Made by a program: the position numbers and the translations under genes
Origin: Fusibacter ferrireducens
GTDB lineage: Bacteria > Bacillota > Clostridia > Peptostreptococcales > Acidaminobacteraceae
Length of the DNA stretch: 64,000 bases
Reading direction: 5' to 3'
Assembly (NCBI RefSeq): GCF_015352425.1
Contig: NZ_JADKNH010000001.1
Coordinates: 407,376-471,375 of the forward strand
Shown: in pieces, positions 18,602-26,704 of the stretch
Layout of the letters: the number at the start of each line of letters is the position of its first letter
How positions within the stretch are numbered: the first letter of the stretch is position 1
The notes under the pieces: generated by a model
Databases searched by the model: none
Seen by the model: only the letters and a program-made list of their open reading frames with translations
Told to the model about the DNA's origin: nothing

Positions 18602-18925
18602 AAAAAAACCGCCCTGAGAATAACTTTCGCTATTCTTAGGGCGGATGCTTATGCGTCCGTGGTACCACCTAAATTCAGATTATAAAAATCTGCACTCTAC
18701 CAATACGGGAAACCAAAATAAAGTACATTTCAGTCCGATATCGTTTTCCATATAACGGTGGAAAATGCCGTTGAAGTCTACTCAGATCATGTCCGCATCT
18801 TTTCGGTTCAAAGCTCAAAGGCTACTTCCATACACACTTCATGAAGATTTTCACCAGACATCTTCTCTCTACTTTTCAGGGGTGTATGTACTCCTCCTCG
18901 TCAACGCTGTTTTGATGTGTTCGTT
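18602..18925 (-). promoter_or_regulatory. T-box leader of valS (tRNA-Val responsive)
   Basis: Leader RNA that senses uncharged tRNA. The T-box core AGGTGGTACCACGG (minus strand, GTGGTACCAC at 18668-18659) is followed by a strong terminator hairpin (18609-18644, arms CCGCCCTGAGAATA/TATTCTTAGGGCGG) with eight T. In stem I, GTAGCCTTTGAGC places a GTA triplet (18825-18823) at the specifier position, the codon for valine, which agrees with the gene downstream. Confidence 0.93.
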
Positions 18926-18931
18926 TAGACT

Positions 18932-18960
18932 ATACTAAGACTTTTTTTTAAGATTGTCAA
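18932..18960 (-). promoter_or_regulatory. valS T-box promoter
   Basis: TTGACA (18960-18955), 17-bp spacer, TAGTAT (18937-18932) on the minus strand. Confidence 0.75.
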
Positions 18961-19052
18961 GATGCTATTAAAGATTAAATAGCATTAATTTTAGATTTAC
19001 GTAAGGTGAAGGCATTAAAATCCTTGATATTTAAAAAAAAAGTGAAATTTGC

Positions 19053-19079
19053 TAAACTATTTAAAATATATTTCGATAT
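19053..19079 (+). promoter_or_regulatory. sigma-D (flagellar, sigma-28) promoter
   Basis: TAAA (19053-19056), exactly 15 bp, then TTCGATAT (19072-19079), close to the Gram-positive sigma-D pattern TAAA-N15-GCCGATAT. It lies 56 bp upstream of the first FlxA-like gene. Confidence 0.7.
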
Positions 19080-19134
19080 ATATTTTAGAGCGCCAATATA
19101 ATAAAAATAAATTTGAAGAAAGGAGCATCTGATC

Positions 19135-19896
19135 ATGAAGGTAGATCGTACGACTCAACCACATGAACCAGCAAGTGGATCAGTTAAGGCAAGTGAACAA
19201 GATCCAAGATTAAAATCCATACAAAAGCAAATGGAAAATGTTCAAGAAGAAATGAAACGCTTATCTGAAAATAAGAACATATCCCTTAAAGAGAAGGAAA
19301 AAATGATGAAAGAATTGCGTATGGAATTTCAGGATTTGAAATGGCAGTTCTCTAATCGACAAAAGGAAATTGTTAAAGAAAAAATGGAAAAGCAAAAAAA
19401 TATGAACAAGACGGAATCAAACCATAGTAAGGCGACTGAACCTCTACCAGAAAACAATTTAGAGATGAATCCATTAAAAGCAGTTCATAATCTTATTGGT
19501 GTAGAAGCTTCATTGGCAGAAATCAAAGCAGTAAATGCGATAAAAAAAGATATGCAAAATCAATCTGATATTATAAAGTCAGAAATAAGGTTAAATAAAA
19601 GATATTCTATGCCCATTGAGCGAAAGTTAGAAGCCGTCTACAAATTGAATGAAAAAATCAAGAAAATGGATGACATGAGTAATAAAAGCTATTCTAACAT
19701 TCAAGAATCTAACGAAAAATCAAAGAAAATGGTCACAAAGACGACTCAAAAAAGTGAATTGGACATAGAGCAAAAAGAAGATTCAGACACTGGTAATCCA
19801 GAGCAAAAAGAAACATCTAAAGTTAAAGAGAAAGGTGCACAATGGAAAAAATCAGAAAATGATAATGGACAGTCGGTATTGGATATGCAAATATAG
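19135..19896 (+). CDS. FlxA-like coiled-coil protein 1
   Basis: 253-residue, highly charged, almost wholly helical cytoplasmic protein with no membrane segment. A coiled-coil block (about 24-85: DPRLKSIQKQMENVQEEMKR, then KEIVKEKMEKQ) recurs in the two downstream paralogues and resembles FlxA, a flagellar-regulon protein of unknown role. A second helical block (about 115-200: VEASLAEIKAVNAIKKDM) is shared with paralogue 3. A sigma-D-type promoter upstream supports a motility link. Lysine/glutamate-rich C-terminus looks disordered. AAAGGAG lies nine bases before the ATG. Confidence 0.65.
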   Translation: MKVDRTTQPHEPASGSVKASEQDPRLKSIQKQMENVQEEMKRLSENKNISLKEKEKMMKELRMEFQDLKWQFSNRQKEIVKEKMEKQKNMNKTESNHSKATEPLPENNLEMNPLKAVHNLIGVEASLAEIKAVNAIKKDMQNQSDIIKSEIRLNKRYSMPIERKLEAVYKLNEKIKKMDDMSNKSYSNIQESNEKSKKMVTKTTQKSELDIEQKEDSDTGNPEQKETSKVKEKGAQWKKSENDNGQSVLDMQI

Positions 19897-20061
19897 ATTG
19901 ATGAGAGACACAATAGTATAAACACATGCAGTTGACAGACATCATCCAATAGAAATCAATATGTTTGAAGACCACATTTTTATGAAAATGGTGTGGATTA
20001 TTAGTATAGCTCTACCCTACATTGTTATAACACTACCCTACATATGAAAGGAATAGATCCA

Positions 20062-20415
20062 ATGAAAACAAGTAATGCAACTCAGGCAATTAAAAAAGTC
20101 ATCAACCCTGTTCAGAAAGTACAAGATTCTCAAGTTGCAGCACTTCAAGGTAAAGTGGAAAAAGTTAGAAGGCAAATGCAAAATTTAGTGCTCAATAAAA
20201 ATTTAACCCGAAAAGAAAAAGATGCAGAGCAAAAAGTATTGCAACATAAATTAGATGTTATAAGCCAAAAAATCGTTGTGAGACAGAATCAAGTTTTGAA
20301 TAATGAATATGAAATGATGGTCAATGAAAGTACTTCTAGTCACAACATGAGTTACCAAAAAAGTTATCAAGAAATTTTAGATGAAAAAATTAAAGCCCTT
20401 CAAAAGAAGGCTTGA
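20062..20415 (+). CDS. FlxA-like coiled-coil protein 2 (short)
   Basis: 117 residues from the ATG at 20062; AAGGA precedes it and MKTSNATQ aligns with the starts of the paralogues, while the ATG 18 bases earlier overlaps the ribosome site. It carries only the first coiled-coil block (about 20-80: DSQVAALQGKVEKVRRQMQN) plus a short C-terminal helix with a SYQKSYQEI motif, and lacks the second block of paralogues 1 and 3. Function unknown. A hairpin (about 19971-19996) separates it from gene 1, and a structured repeat follows its stop. Confidence 0.62.
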   Translation: MKTSNATQAIKKVINPVQKVQDSQVAALQGKVEKVRRQMQNLVLNKNLTRKEKDAEQKVLQHKLDVISQKIVVRQNQVLNNEYEMMVNESTSSHNMSYQKSYQEILDEKIKALQKKA

Positions 20416-20427
20416 TCGTTATTAAAA

Positions 20428-20631
20428 CAACAAGATTTGAGCCGAAAGCTGTGCTGAGGGATGTTCAACCTCAAACAGCGTCAGCGAAAATCGCTTTGAG
20501 ACATCGGGAGATGGCTCAAATGTTGTTAATGCAACAAGATTTGAGCCGAAAGCTGTGCTGAGGGATGTTCAACCTCAAACAGCGTCAGCGAAAATCGCTT
20601 TGAGACGTCGAATGATGGCTCAAATGTTGTT
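20428..20631 (+). repeat. 104-bp structured element in two tandem copies
   Basis: Copies at 20428-20527 and 20532-20631 (period 104) are nearly identical. Each has inverted ends (CAACAAGATTTGAGCC and GGCTCAAATGTTGTT) and inner complementary pairs AGC/GCT, GATGT/ACATC, CTCAAA/TTTGAG and AGCGA/TCGCT, giving a branched fold. In copy 2 ACATC is ACGTC, which still pairs with GATGT through a G-U wobble. The first 14 bases recur at 33598-33611. Confidence 0.8.
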
Positions 20632-20768
20632 ATAGTTTATCCGTTGAGAAATACATGTGAGCAAAAGTATTATAATATGGCGTTTAATAGAAAATATGCT
20701 ATTTAACCAAAATGCATTCTGATGGAATTTGTTGAAACAAACGGATAAAAGAAAGGATGGTGAATTCA

Positions 20769-21530
20769 TTGAAAATAGCAAATAATATTCAGTTGAGTGA
20801 GAAAACATATAGTCCTGCCCAAAACGCACAAGATTCACAACTTAAGGCCATTCAAAACCAAATAGAAAATGTTAAGAAAAGGATGCAAAGTTTAATAGAA
20901 AATAAGAGGATGAATCCAGAGGAAAAAATTGAAAAGCAAAAGGCATTACAGGAGGAAATGGATGCTTTAAATCAAAAGCTCATAGCAAGACAAAATGAAA
21001 TAGTAAGAAGTAAAATGAAGACAAATGAAAGTCAAAATCAAGTGACTAAGACCGATGAAAAGGTTATGACTCAGAACCAAAGTAATGCATCTTTGGAAAC
21101 GGATAAATATGCGACATTGCAAAATCTTATTCTTGCTGATGCTTCATTTTCACAGACGAAAACATTGAATGCCATCAAAAAAGAGATGATTGGTCAAGCA
21201 AAGATTTTAAAAAATCAAATATCAACAGATCGCAGTCGTGGTATGTCGTCTGAACTTAAAGAAAGTCAACTCTCTAAATTGGAAGAGAATATCGATAAGA
21301 CAACATCGAAGATTGCTCAGGGCCATAAAGATGTCGATAAGTTAGTTGAAAAATCTAGAAATGCAACACAGAAGAAAAATAGTACATCAGAAAAGAACGA
21401 TGATGTAACCGAAGATGATGCAACTAAAATGAGTGCTGTAAGTGTGGACACAGTAAATAATGATAGTATAAACAACAAAGGGGTTCATAATAAAGATACT
21501 CATAGTGAAAAAAATGAAGAAAATGCTTGA
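20769..21530 (+). CDS. FlxA-like coiled-coil protein 3
   Basis: 253 residues if it starts at the TTG at 20769: AAAGGA lies 11 bases upstream and MKIANNIQ then aligns with the paralogues. The ATG at 20757 overlaps that site. First coiled-coil block at about 23-85 (DSQLKAIQNQIENVKKRMQS), second block at about 115-195 (DASFSQTKTLNAIKKEM), then a disordered acidic tail with repeated Asn, Asp and Lys. It closely parallels protein 1 in layout. No sigma-D-type promoter was found directly upstream, so it may be co-expressed by read-through. Function unknown. Confidence 0.62.
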   Translation: MKIANNIQLSEKTYSPAQNAQDSQLKAIQNQIENVKKRMQSLIENKRMNPEEKIEKQKALQEEMDALNQKLIARQNEIVRSKMKTNESQNQVTKTDEKVMTQNQSNASLETDKYATLQNLILADASFSQTKTLNAIKKEMIGQAKILKNQISTDRSRGMSSELKESQLSKLEENIDKTTSKIAQGHKDVDKLVEKSRNATQKKNSTSEKNDDVTEDDATKMSAVSVDTVNNDSINNKGVHNKDTHSEKNEENA

Positions 21531-21576
21531 AAAACAAGTATATGGTTATGATTGATCCGTAACTAAAAAAGAAAAA

Positions 21577-21672
21577 ACCCAATAAATTTGAATACAGGGA
21601 CTGTAAATATTTTCATGTCAATAATGACTACAAAATATTTACAATCCCTGTATGATTCAGATTTGTTGGGTT
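21577..21672. terminator. very long imperfect palindrome, bidirectional terminator
   Basis: Arms of about 40 bases with few mismatches: AACCCAA, then CAGGGA and TGTAAATATTTT on one side, mirrored as AAAATATTTACA, TCCCTG and TTGGGTT on the other. It lies between convergent genes. The stem is much longer than an ordinary terminator needs. Confidence 0.8.
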
Positions 21673-21697
21673 CTAATATGCTTTTAAACGGCTATTT

Positions 21698-22840
21698 TTA
21701 AAATCCAGAGAAAAGGGATAATAGTACTCCAGCAGATACTGCGGAACCTATTACACCAGCAACATTTGGGCCCATTGCATGCATGAGCAGGAAGTTGCTT
21801 GGGTTCTCTTTCTGTCCAACCACTTGTGATACCCTTGCTGCCATTGGTACCGCAGATACCCCGGCAGAGCCAATCAGTGGATTTACAGGATCTTTTGTAA
21901 ATTTATTCATAATCTTTGCAAGGATTACACCTGCGGATGTTCCAATACCAAATGCAACAACCCCAAGACATACAATTGCAAGTGTCTGTAAATTTAAGAA
22001 TGCCTCTGCAGTTGCTGTTGCCCCTACAGTTACACCGAGGAATATCGTTACTATATTCATCATGGCATTTTGTGATGTCTCAGATAGACGTGCTACAACA
22101 CCGGATTCCTTGAATAAGTTCCCTAACATGAGCATCCCAATCAGTGCAGCTGCCGGTGGTACGATCATTGAAACAATCAGCGTTACAAGAATTGGGAAAA
22201 GTAACTTTTCAAGTCTCGATACGGTTCTAAGCTGTTTCATTTTGATCATACGCTCTTCCTTTGTGGTGAAGAACTTCATGATTGGCGGCTGAATAACAGG
22301 CACAAGTGCCATATAAGAATATGCTGCCACCGCGATGGATCCCATCAAATGTGGTGCTAATTTTGAGGACAAGAAAATCGCGGTTGGACCATCTGCCCCA
22401 CCTATAATCCCTATGGATGCCGCTTCAGGTGGTGTAAACAATCCTGAAGCAATGGCACCTAAAAAGGTGACAAATATACCGAATTGTGCTGCCGCACCAA
22501 GTAGTAATGATTTTGGATTTGCAATTAGCGGTCCAAAGTCTGTCATCCCGCCTACGCCTAAGAAGATCAGCGGTGGAAAGATCCCCAAGTGGTCCCCTTG
22601 ATACAAGTAGTAAAGCAATCCCCCTGGTTGATCATGTCCAACCGGTGGTGCCATCAACCCTGCAAGTGGTAGATTAGTCAAAAACATACCAAATGCAATA
22701 GGTACAAGTAATAATGGTTCGAATCCTTTCTTAATTGCCAAGTAAAGCAATAAAAAAGATACTAAGATCATACCGACTTGACCCCAAGTGATTGCACTAA
22801 AGCCTGTACTCATATAAAAATCTTTTATCGTTTGAATCAT
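21698..22840 (-). CDS. mmdB: sodium ion-translocating decarboxylase, beta subunit
   Basis: Membrane carboxybiotin decarboxylase that couples release of carbon dioxide from biotin to sodium export (OadB/GcdB/MmdB family). 380 residues, about nine to eleven membrane segments. The highly conserved [20 protein letters not shown] (about 143-162) contains the sodium-linked Asp, and a second conserved region [19 protein letters not shown] follows. AAAGGAG precedes the ATG. It is the last gene of the decarboxylase set and ends at the long palindromic terminator. The family does not by sequence alone separate methylmalonyl-, malonyl- or glutaconyl-CoA use. Confidence 0.93.
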   Translation of the reverse strand: MIQTIKDFYMSTGFSAITWGQVGMILVSFLLLYLAIKKGFEPLLLVPIAFGMFLTNLPLAGLMAPPVGHDQPGGLLYYLYQGDHLGIFPPLIFLGVGGMTDFGPLIANPKSLLLGAAAQFGIFVTFLGAIASGLFTPPEAASIGIIGGADGPTAIFLSSKLAPHLMGSIAVAAYSYMALVPVIQPPIMKFFTTKEERMIKMKQLRTVSRLEKLLFPILVTLIVSMIVPPAAALIGMLMLGNLFKESGVVARLSETSQNAMMNIVTIFLGVTVGATATAEAFLNLQTLAIVCLGVVAFGIGTSAGVILAKIMNKFTKDPVNPLIGSAGVSAVPMAARVSQVVGQKENPSNFLLMHAMGPNVAGVIGSAVSAGVLLSLFSGF

Positions 22841-22874
22841 AGTGCATCTCCTTTCAATTAATTATCTTTGGATA

Positions 22875-23273
22875 CTATCCAATAACAATTAATACATCCC
22901 CTGAATTTACTGATGCACCTTTATTGACATTGATTGAAACGACTTTTCCAGCACTTGGTGCCATGATTTCGTTCTCCATTTTCATTGCTTCTAGAATTGC
23001 AAGTACATCCCCTGAATTTACTGCATCTCCTACTGCTACCTTGATGTCAAGTACTGTGCCTGGCATTGGTGCAGTGATTGTTTCGCCACCCGTTGCACCC
23101 GCTGGTGCTGCCGCTGGAGCCGCTTTTGGTGCTGGGGCTGCCTTTGGAGCAGGTGTTGCTGCTGGTGCAGAAGCTCTCTGTACTGGTCTTGGTGATGGTG
23201 TGCTCACGCCACCTATTTCTTCCACATCTACTTCATATGTTTTCCCGTTCACGGTGATATTAAACTTTTTCAT
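22875..23273 (-). CDS. mmdC: biotin carrier subunit of the decarboxylase
   Basis: 132 residues. N-terminal part (about 1-30) is followed by an Ala/Pro-rich flexible linker (about 31-62, [20 protein letters not shown]) and a biotinyl domain (about 63-132) with the biotin lysine in EAMKMEN. It carries the carboxyl group from the alpha subunit to the membrane beta subunit. GGAGGA lies just before the ATG. Position between the delta-like and beta genes is typical of sodium-pump decarboxylase operons. Confidence 0.95.
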   Translation of the reverse strand: MKKFNITVNGKTYEVDVEEIGGVSTPSPRPVQRASAPAATPAPKAAPAPKAAPAAAPAGATGGETITAPMPGTVLDIKVAVGDAVNSGDVLAILEAMKMENEIMAPSAGKVVSINVNKGASVNSGDVLIVIG

Positions 23274-23320
23274 AAATAAGATTCCTCCATTAATTATTAA
23301 TTAACGCTTCTATTGAGCTG

Positions 23321-23725
23321 TTAAAATCTTGAATTCATAACATCACTTCTACCTGCACGTCCCCATACGGGCGTTTCATCATTGATACGTGTGATATTGG
23401 TCACAATGATGTTGTGCATTGAGGTATTGAGCGATGCTGCAATGGCTGCTGTGATCACAGCAATTAACGCTTCGTCTTCTTCTTCGTTCACAGTCGTTTG
23501 AGCTGGTGCTTTTGGAGCAACTGCCTCTGTTACTGCTGGCTTAGAGCCCCCTTCAACTGCTCTTATTATTCTCGACATCAGCGCTGTTAAGGCCCATATC
23601 AAAATAAGTGCAATGAACGTAATCCCCATGCCAAGCAAAATAACGTATAGTGTTGCCATCATTTTATCGCCTAACGTCATTTGAGCGAAGGTTTCAGCAT
23701 GCTTAAAATTTTCTAAAATTTGCAT
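23321..23725 (-). CDS. mmdD: OadG/MmdD-type membrane subunit
   Basis: Small assembly subunit that links the soluble carboxyltransferase to the membrane part. 134 residues: one membrane segment (about 25-47, VILLGMGITFIALILIWAL), then a hydrophilic region with an Ala/Pro linker and the conserved C-terminal block EDEALIAVITAAIAASLN ending in WGRAGRSDVMNSR. The OadG/delta motif and location between alpha and biotin-carrier genes make the call secure. AGAGGTG precedes the ATG. Confidence 0.9.
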   Translation of the reverse strand: MQILENFKHAETFAQMTLGDKMMATLYVILLGMGITFIALILIWALTALMSRIIRAVEGGSKPAVTEAVAPKAPAQTTVNEEEDEALIAVITAAIAASLNTSMHNIIVTNITRINDETPVWGRAGRSDVMNSRF

Positions 23726-23762
23726 CTTTTCACCTCTTTATAATTATATAATCACAAAATGA

Positions 23763-25307
23763 TTATAAAGGAATATTGCCATGTTTTTTAGCAGGTCTCG
23801 TTTCTCTCTTAGATGCCAACATATCAAATGCATCTGCAAGTCTTGGTCTTGAAGCCGATGGCTCGATGACATCGTCCACAAAACCTCTCTCTGCCGCTTT
23901 ATATGGCGTTGCAAATTCATCTGTGTATTCTTGAATCACTCTTGCTCTTGTTGCCACAGGATCTTTGGCTTCTTTGATTTCGCCTCTGAAGACGATGTTA
24001 GCAGCACCTTGAGGTCCCATAACTGCGATCTCTGCTGTTGGCCATGCCAATACGAGGTCTGCGCCTAAATGTCTTGAACCCATGGCAATATAAGCACCAC
24101 CGTATGCTTTTCTTGTGATTAGAGTGACAAGTGGTACAGTTGCTTCAGAATAAGCATAAAGCATTTTTGCGCCATGTCTAATGATACCACCGTATTCTTG
24201 GCCAGTGCCCGGTAGAAAACCTGGTGTATCTTCTATAGTGAGTATAGGAATATTAAAGGCATCACACATTCTAATAAAACGTGCGGCTTTATCAGATGCA
24301 TTAATATCAAGGCATCCAGCCTGAACGCTAGGCTGGTTGGCTATAATCCCTGTAGAACGCCCATTAATTCTTGCAAGACAGGTGATGATATTTTTTGCAT
24401 AATGTGGTAAGTATTCCATATAGTCTTCTTGATCCACTAAGGATTTAATAATATTGAACATGTCATATGGTTTATTTGGACTGTCAGGAATGATACTGTT
24501 TAACCGTTCATCCATCTGGTTTGGATCAGTATCAGTCTGAAAAACAGGCGCTGACTCCATATTGTTCGATGGCAAAAAGCTCAACAATCTTCGAATTTCA
24601 GTGATACAATCTTCATCTGTTTCTGATATGAATTGAGAAACGCCACTTACAGAGTTATGAGTCATTGCACCGCCAAGTGCTTCTGCGGTGACATCTTCCC
24701 CAGTAACCGTTTTGATAACTTGTGGGCCAGTGATAAACATTTGAGATGTCTTATTTACCATGAAAACGAAGTCCGTAATCGCAGGTGAATAGACAGCGCC
24801 GCCAGCACATGGGCCCATAATCGCTGTGATTTGAGGAATAACACCAGAAGCAAGGGTATTCCTGAAAAAGATATCGCCATAGCCTTTAAGCGCATCAATA
24901 CCTTCTTGAATTCTCGCACCACCGGAATCATTGATACCAACTATTGGTGCACCAACTTTTAAAGCGCCATCCATAGCTTTGCAAATCTTTGCGGCATGCA
25001 TTTCTCCAAGTGATCCTCCGATAATGGTGAAATCTTGTGAATAAGCATAAACTAATCTACCATCTACTTTACCGTATCCTGTAATAACGCCTTCTGTGGG
25101 TGCATCTGTTTTTTCCATGCCAAAGTTAGTACATCGATGCTTAACAAATGCATCCATTTCTACAAATGAACCTTCATCAAAAAGCAAATGGATACGTTCT
25201 CTTGCAGTGAGTTTACCTTTGTCATGCTGTTTTTGAATGGATTTTGCTCCCCCGCCAGCTATTAATTTTTCTTTGTTCTTTTTAAGCAATTCTAGTTTCT
25301 CGCTCAA
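23763..25307 (-). CDS. mmdA: decarboxylase carboxyltransferase (alpha) subunit, MmdA-like
   Basis: Transfers the carboxyl group from an acyl-CoA to biotin. 514 residues from a TTG at 25307, chosen because AAGGAGGG lies six bases upstream and LSEKLELLKKNKEKL is the expected N-terminus; the upstream ATG at 25367 has no site. Two crotonase-fold halves: GDIFFRNTLASGVIPQITAI with GPCAGGAVYSPA (about 120-160) and the C-terminal GYGGIIRHGAKMLYAYSEAT-type block with KAYGGAYIAMGS (about 390-420). Length fits methylmalonyl-CoA decarboxylase alpha (about 510) and not glutaconyl-CoA decarboxylase alpha (about 590). With MadL/MadM in the same operon, malonyl-CoA is the likely substrate. Confidence 0.92.
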   Translation of the reverse strand: MSEKLELLKKNKEKLIAGGGAKSIQKQHDKGKLTARERIHLLFDEGSFVEMDAFVKHRCTNFGMEKTDAPTEGVITGYGKVDGRLVYAYSQDFTIIGGSLGEMHAAKICKAMDGALKVGAPIVGINDSGGARIQEGIDALKGYGDIFFRNTLASGVIPQITAIMGPCAGGAVYSPAITDFVFMVNKTSQMFITGPQVIKTVTGEDVTAEALGGAMTHNSVSGVSQFISETDEDCITEIRRLLSFLPSNNMESAPVFQTDTDPNQMDERLNSIIPDSPNKPYDMFNIIKSLVDQEDYMEYLPHYAKNIITCLARINGRSTGIIANQPSVQAGCLDINASDKAARFIRMCDAFNIPILTIEDTPGFLPGTGQEYGGIIRHGAKMLYAYSEATVPLVTLITRKAYGGAYIAMGSRHLGADLVLAWPTAEIAVMGPQGAANIVFRGEIKEAKDPVATRARVIQEYTDEFATPYKAAERGFVDDVIEPSASRPRLADAFDMLASKRETRPAKKHGNIPL

Positions 25308-25410
25308 ATGAATCCCTCCTTTTATCTTTGTTAAAGCATAAAATAATGATTGACTCATAAGAATCAATCACTATATATGCATTGTACCATTCTCTAGGTG
25401 TGTGCAGTAT

Positions 25411-25530
25411 AACATATTTATATACAATATAACATATTCATATAGAATATAACATATTTATATAGAATATAATATCATTTTATATAGAAAATAATAAATT
25501 TATATACGTTATAATGTATTTATATACTTT
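25411..25530. repeat. six AT-rich direct repeats of 20 bp
   Basis: Units begin at 25411, 25431, 25451, 25471, 25493 and 25513, following the pattern AACATATTTATATAGAATAT with growing divergence towards madM. They fill the space between madM and mmdA. Several TATAAT-like stretches could act as -10 elements on the minus strand. Confidence 0.8.
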
Positions 25531-25548
25531 TAGTTAATCAATTCCCTT

Positions 25549-26310
25549 TTATAGGAAAAGTTTTAAGAACATATAGCCTATGGATGGGCATAATAAGCTA
25601 CCTAGGCCAGTATAAAACGTTGCAGTCATAGCACCATAAGGCACCAATTTAGGATCAGTTGCAGCTAGCCCCCCGGCAACACCACTTGTTGTTCCGATTA
25701 GACCGCCGTAGACCATAGCTGTTGTTGGATTGTCGAGCTTAATCGCTTTTGCGATGAAAGGTGTGATGATCATTGTAAGAACGGACTTCACCACGCCTGC
25801 AGCAATTGAAAGTGCAATGATTTCTGAACTTGCTCCAAGAGCAGTTCCGGTTACAGGACCAACAATGAAAGTAACGGTTCCAGCACCAATTGTTGCCACG
25901 TCAACAGGATCATGATATCCCATTGCATATGCGATTAATGAGCCCACAATAAATGAGAATACAACACCTAATAAGAGTGCAACGCTTCCAGGCAGGCCTG
26001 CCTTTTTTAGATTTTCAAGTTTGGCGCCAAAAGCAGTGGAGATAATGGCAAAGTCTCTAAACATAGAGCCTCCAAGTAGCGCAAATCCTGAAAAATATGT
26101 GATATCTGAAATGCCTTTCGATCCTCCAGTAAACTTACCTGCAATAAAAGCCAATATGAGGGCAACGACAATGGCTATAGCAGAGCCCATTCTCTTTTGC
26201 CCAATGACATTAGCAAACCAATAAGAAACCAACATAATAAGTGCGACGGCTCCAAAAGCGCCGACTAAAGGATATTTTGTAAACAGCGTTGAAATTATTT
26301 CTGAAATCAT
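25549..26310 (-). CDS. madM: malonate transporter subunit MadM
   Basis: Larger membrane subunit of the two-component MadLM carrier for malonate, probably sodium-coupled. 253 residues with seven to eight membrane segments; glycine-rich motifs GFALLGGSMFRDFAII (about 75-90), GAGTVTFIVGPVTGTALGAS (about 141-160) and GGLIGTTSGVAGGLAATDP (about 201-219) match my knowledge of MadM. GGGAGGTG precedes the ATG. It follows madL by 12 bases, as expected for a two-gene transporter. The alternative is a carrier for a related dicarboxylate, which the sequence cannot exclude. Confidence 0.85.
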   Translation of the reverse strand: MISEIISTLFTKYPLVGAFGAVALIMLVSYWFANVIGQKRMGSAIAIVVALILAFIAGKFTGGSKGISDITYFSGFALLGGSMFRDFAIISTAFGAKLENLKKAGLPGSVALLLGVVFSFIVGSLIAYAMGYHDPVDVATIGAGTVTFIVGPVTGTALGASSEIIALSIAAGVVKSVLTMIITPFIAKAIKLDNPTTAMVYGGLIGTTSGVAGGLAATDPKLVPYGAMTATFYTGLGSLLCPSIGYMFLKLFL

Positions 26311-26322
26311 AAAAGCACCTCC

Positions 26323-26691
26323 CTATTTTTCTGTTTTCTCTGAGCCCAATTTTCCAATTACAGGTACTAAGAACATAGAACCTATTGTAGCAACACCGCC
26401 AGCGACAAAAGCAATGGAGCCACCACTAAAAGCGGCAACTACATTTTGAATGCCCGCCATGGCAACAACAATAGGAATATAAAGAGCACTTAATAAGTAA
26501 ATGCCATTTTTTGTTCTTTCAGACCAACCGCCATTTTTTTCAACATAATTGCTCAATAAAATCAAGATTAGCATTGCAAAACCAACGCCGCCAACATTTC
26601 CCGAAATACCGAGTGTCTTACCGATAAAATACCCTATAAAAGAGCCTACATACATACAAAATGCGACGATGCCCAAACCATAAATCTCCAT
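26323..26691 (-). CDS. madL: malonate transporter subunit MadL
   Basis: Smaller membrane subunit of the malonate carrier. 122 residues, four membrane segments; conserved GSFIGYFIGKTLGISGNVGG (about 16-35) and a SNYVEKNGGWSERTKNGI loop (about 47-64) before two further segments. Length and pairing with the 253-residue partner fit MadL (about 120-140). GGGAGGT precedes the ATG. It lies 13 bases after the CoA-transferase gene, in one transcription unit. Confidence 0.85.
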   Translation of the reverse strand: MEIYGLGIVAFCMYVGSFIGYFIGKTLGISGNVGGVGFAMLILILLSNYVEKNGGWSERTKNGIYLLSALYIPIVVAMAGIQNVVAAFSGGSIAFVAGGVATIGSMFLVPVIGKLGSEKTEK

Positions 26692-26704
26692 ATTATACCT
26701 CCCA

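Noticed and set aside
22335-23304. Plus-strand frames opposite the decarboxylase genes
   Set aside because: They mirror the Ala/Pro-rich and membrane coding regions of mmdB and mmdC; long antisense frames there come from codon bias.
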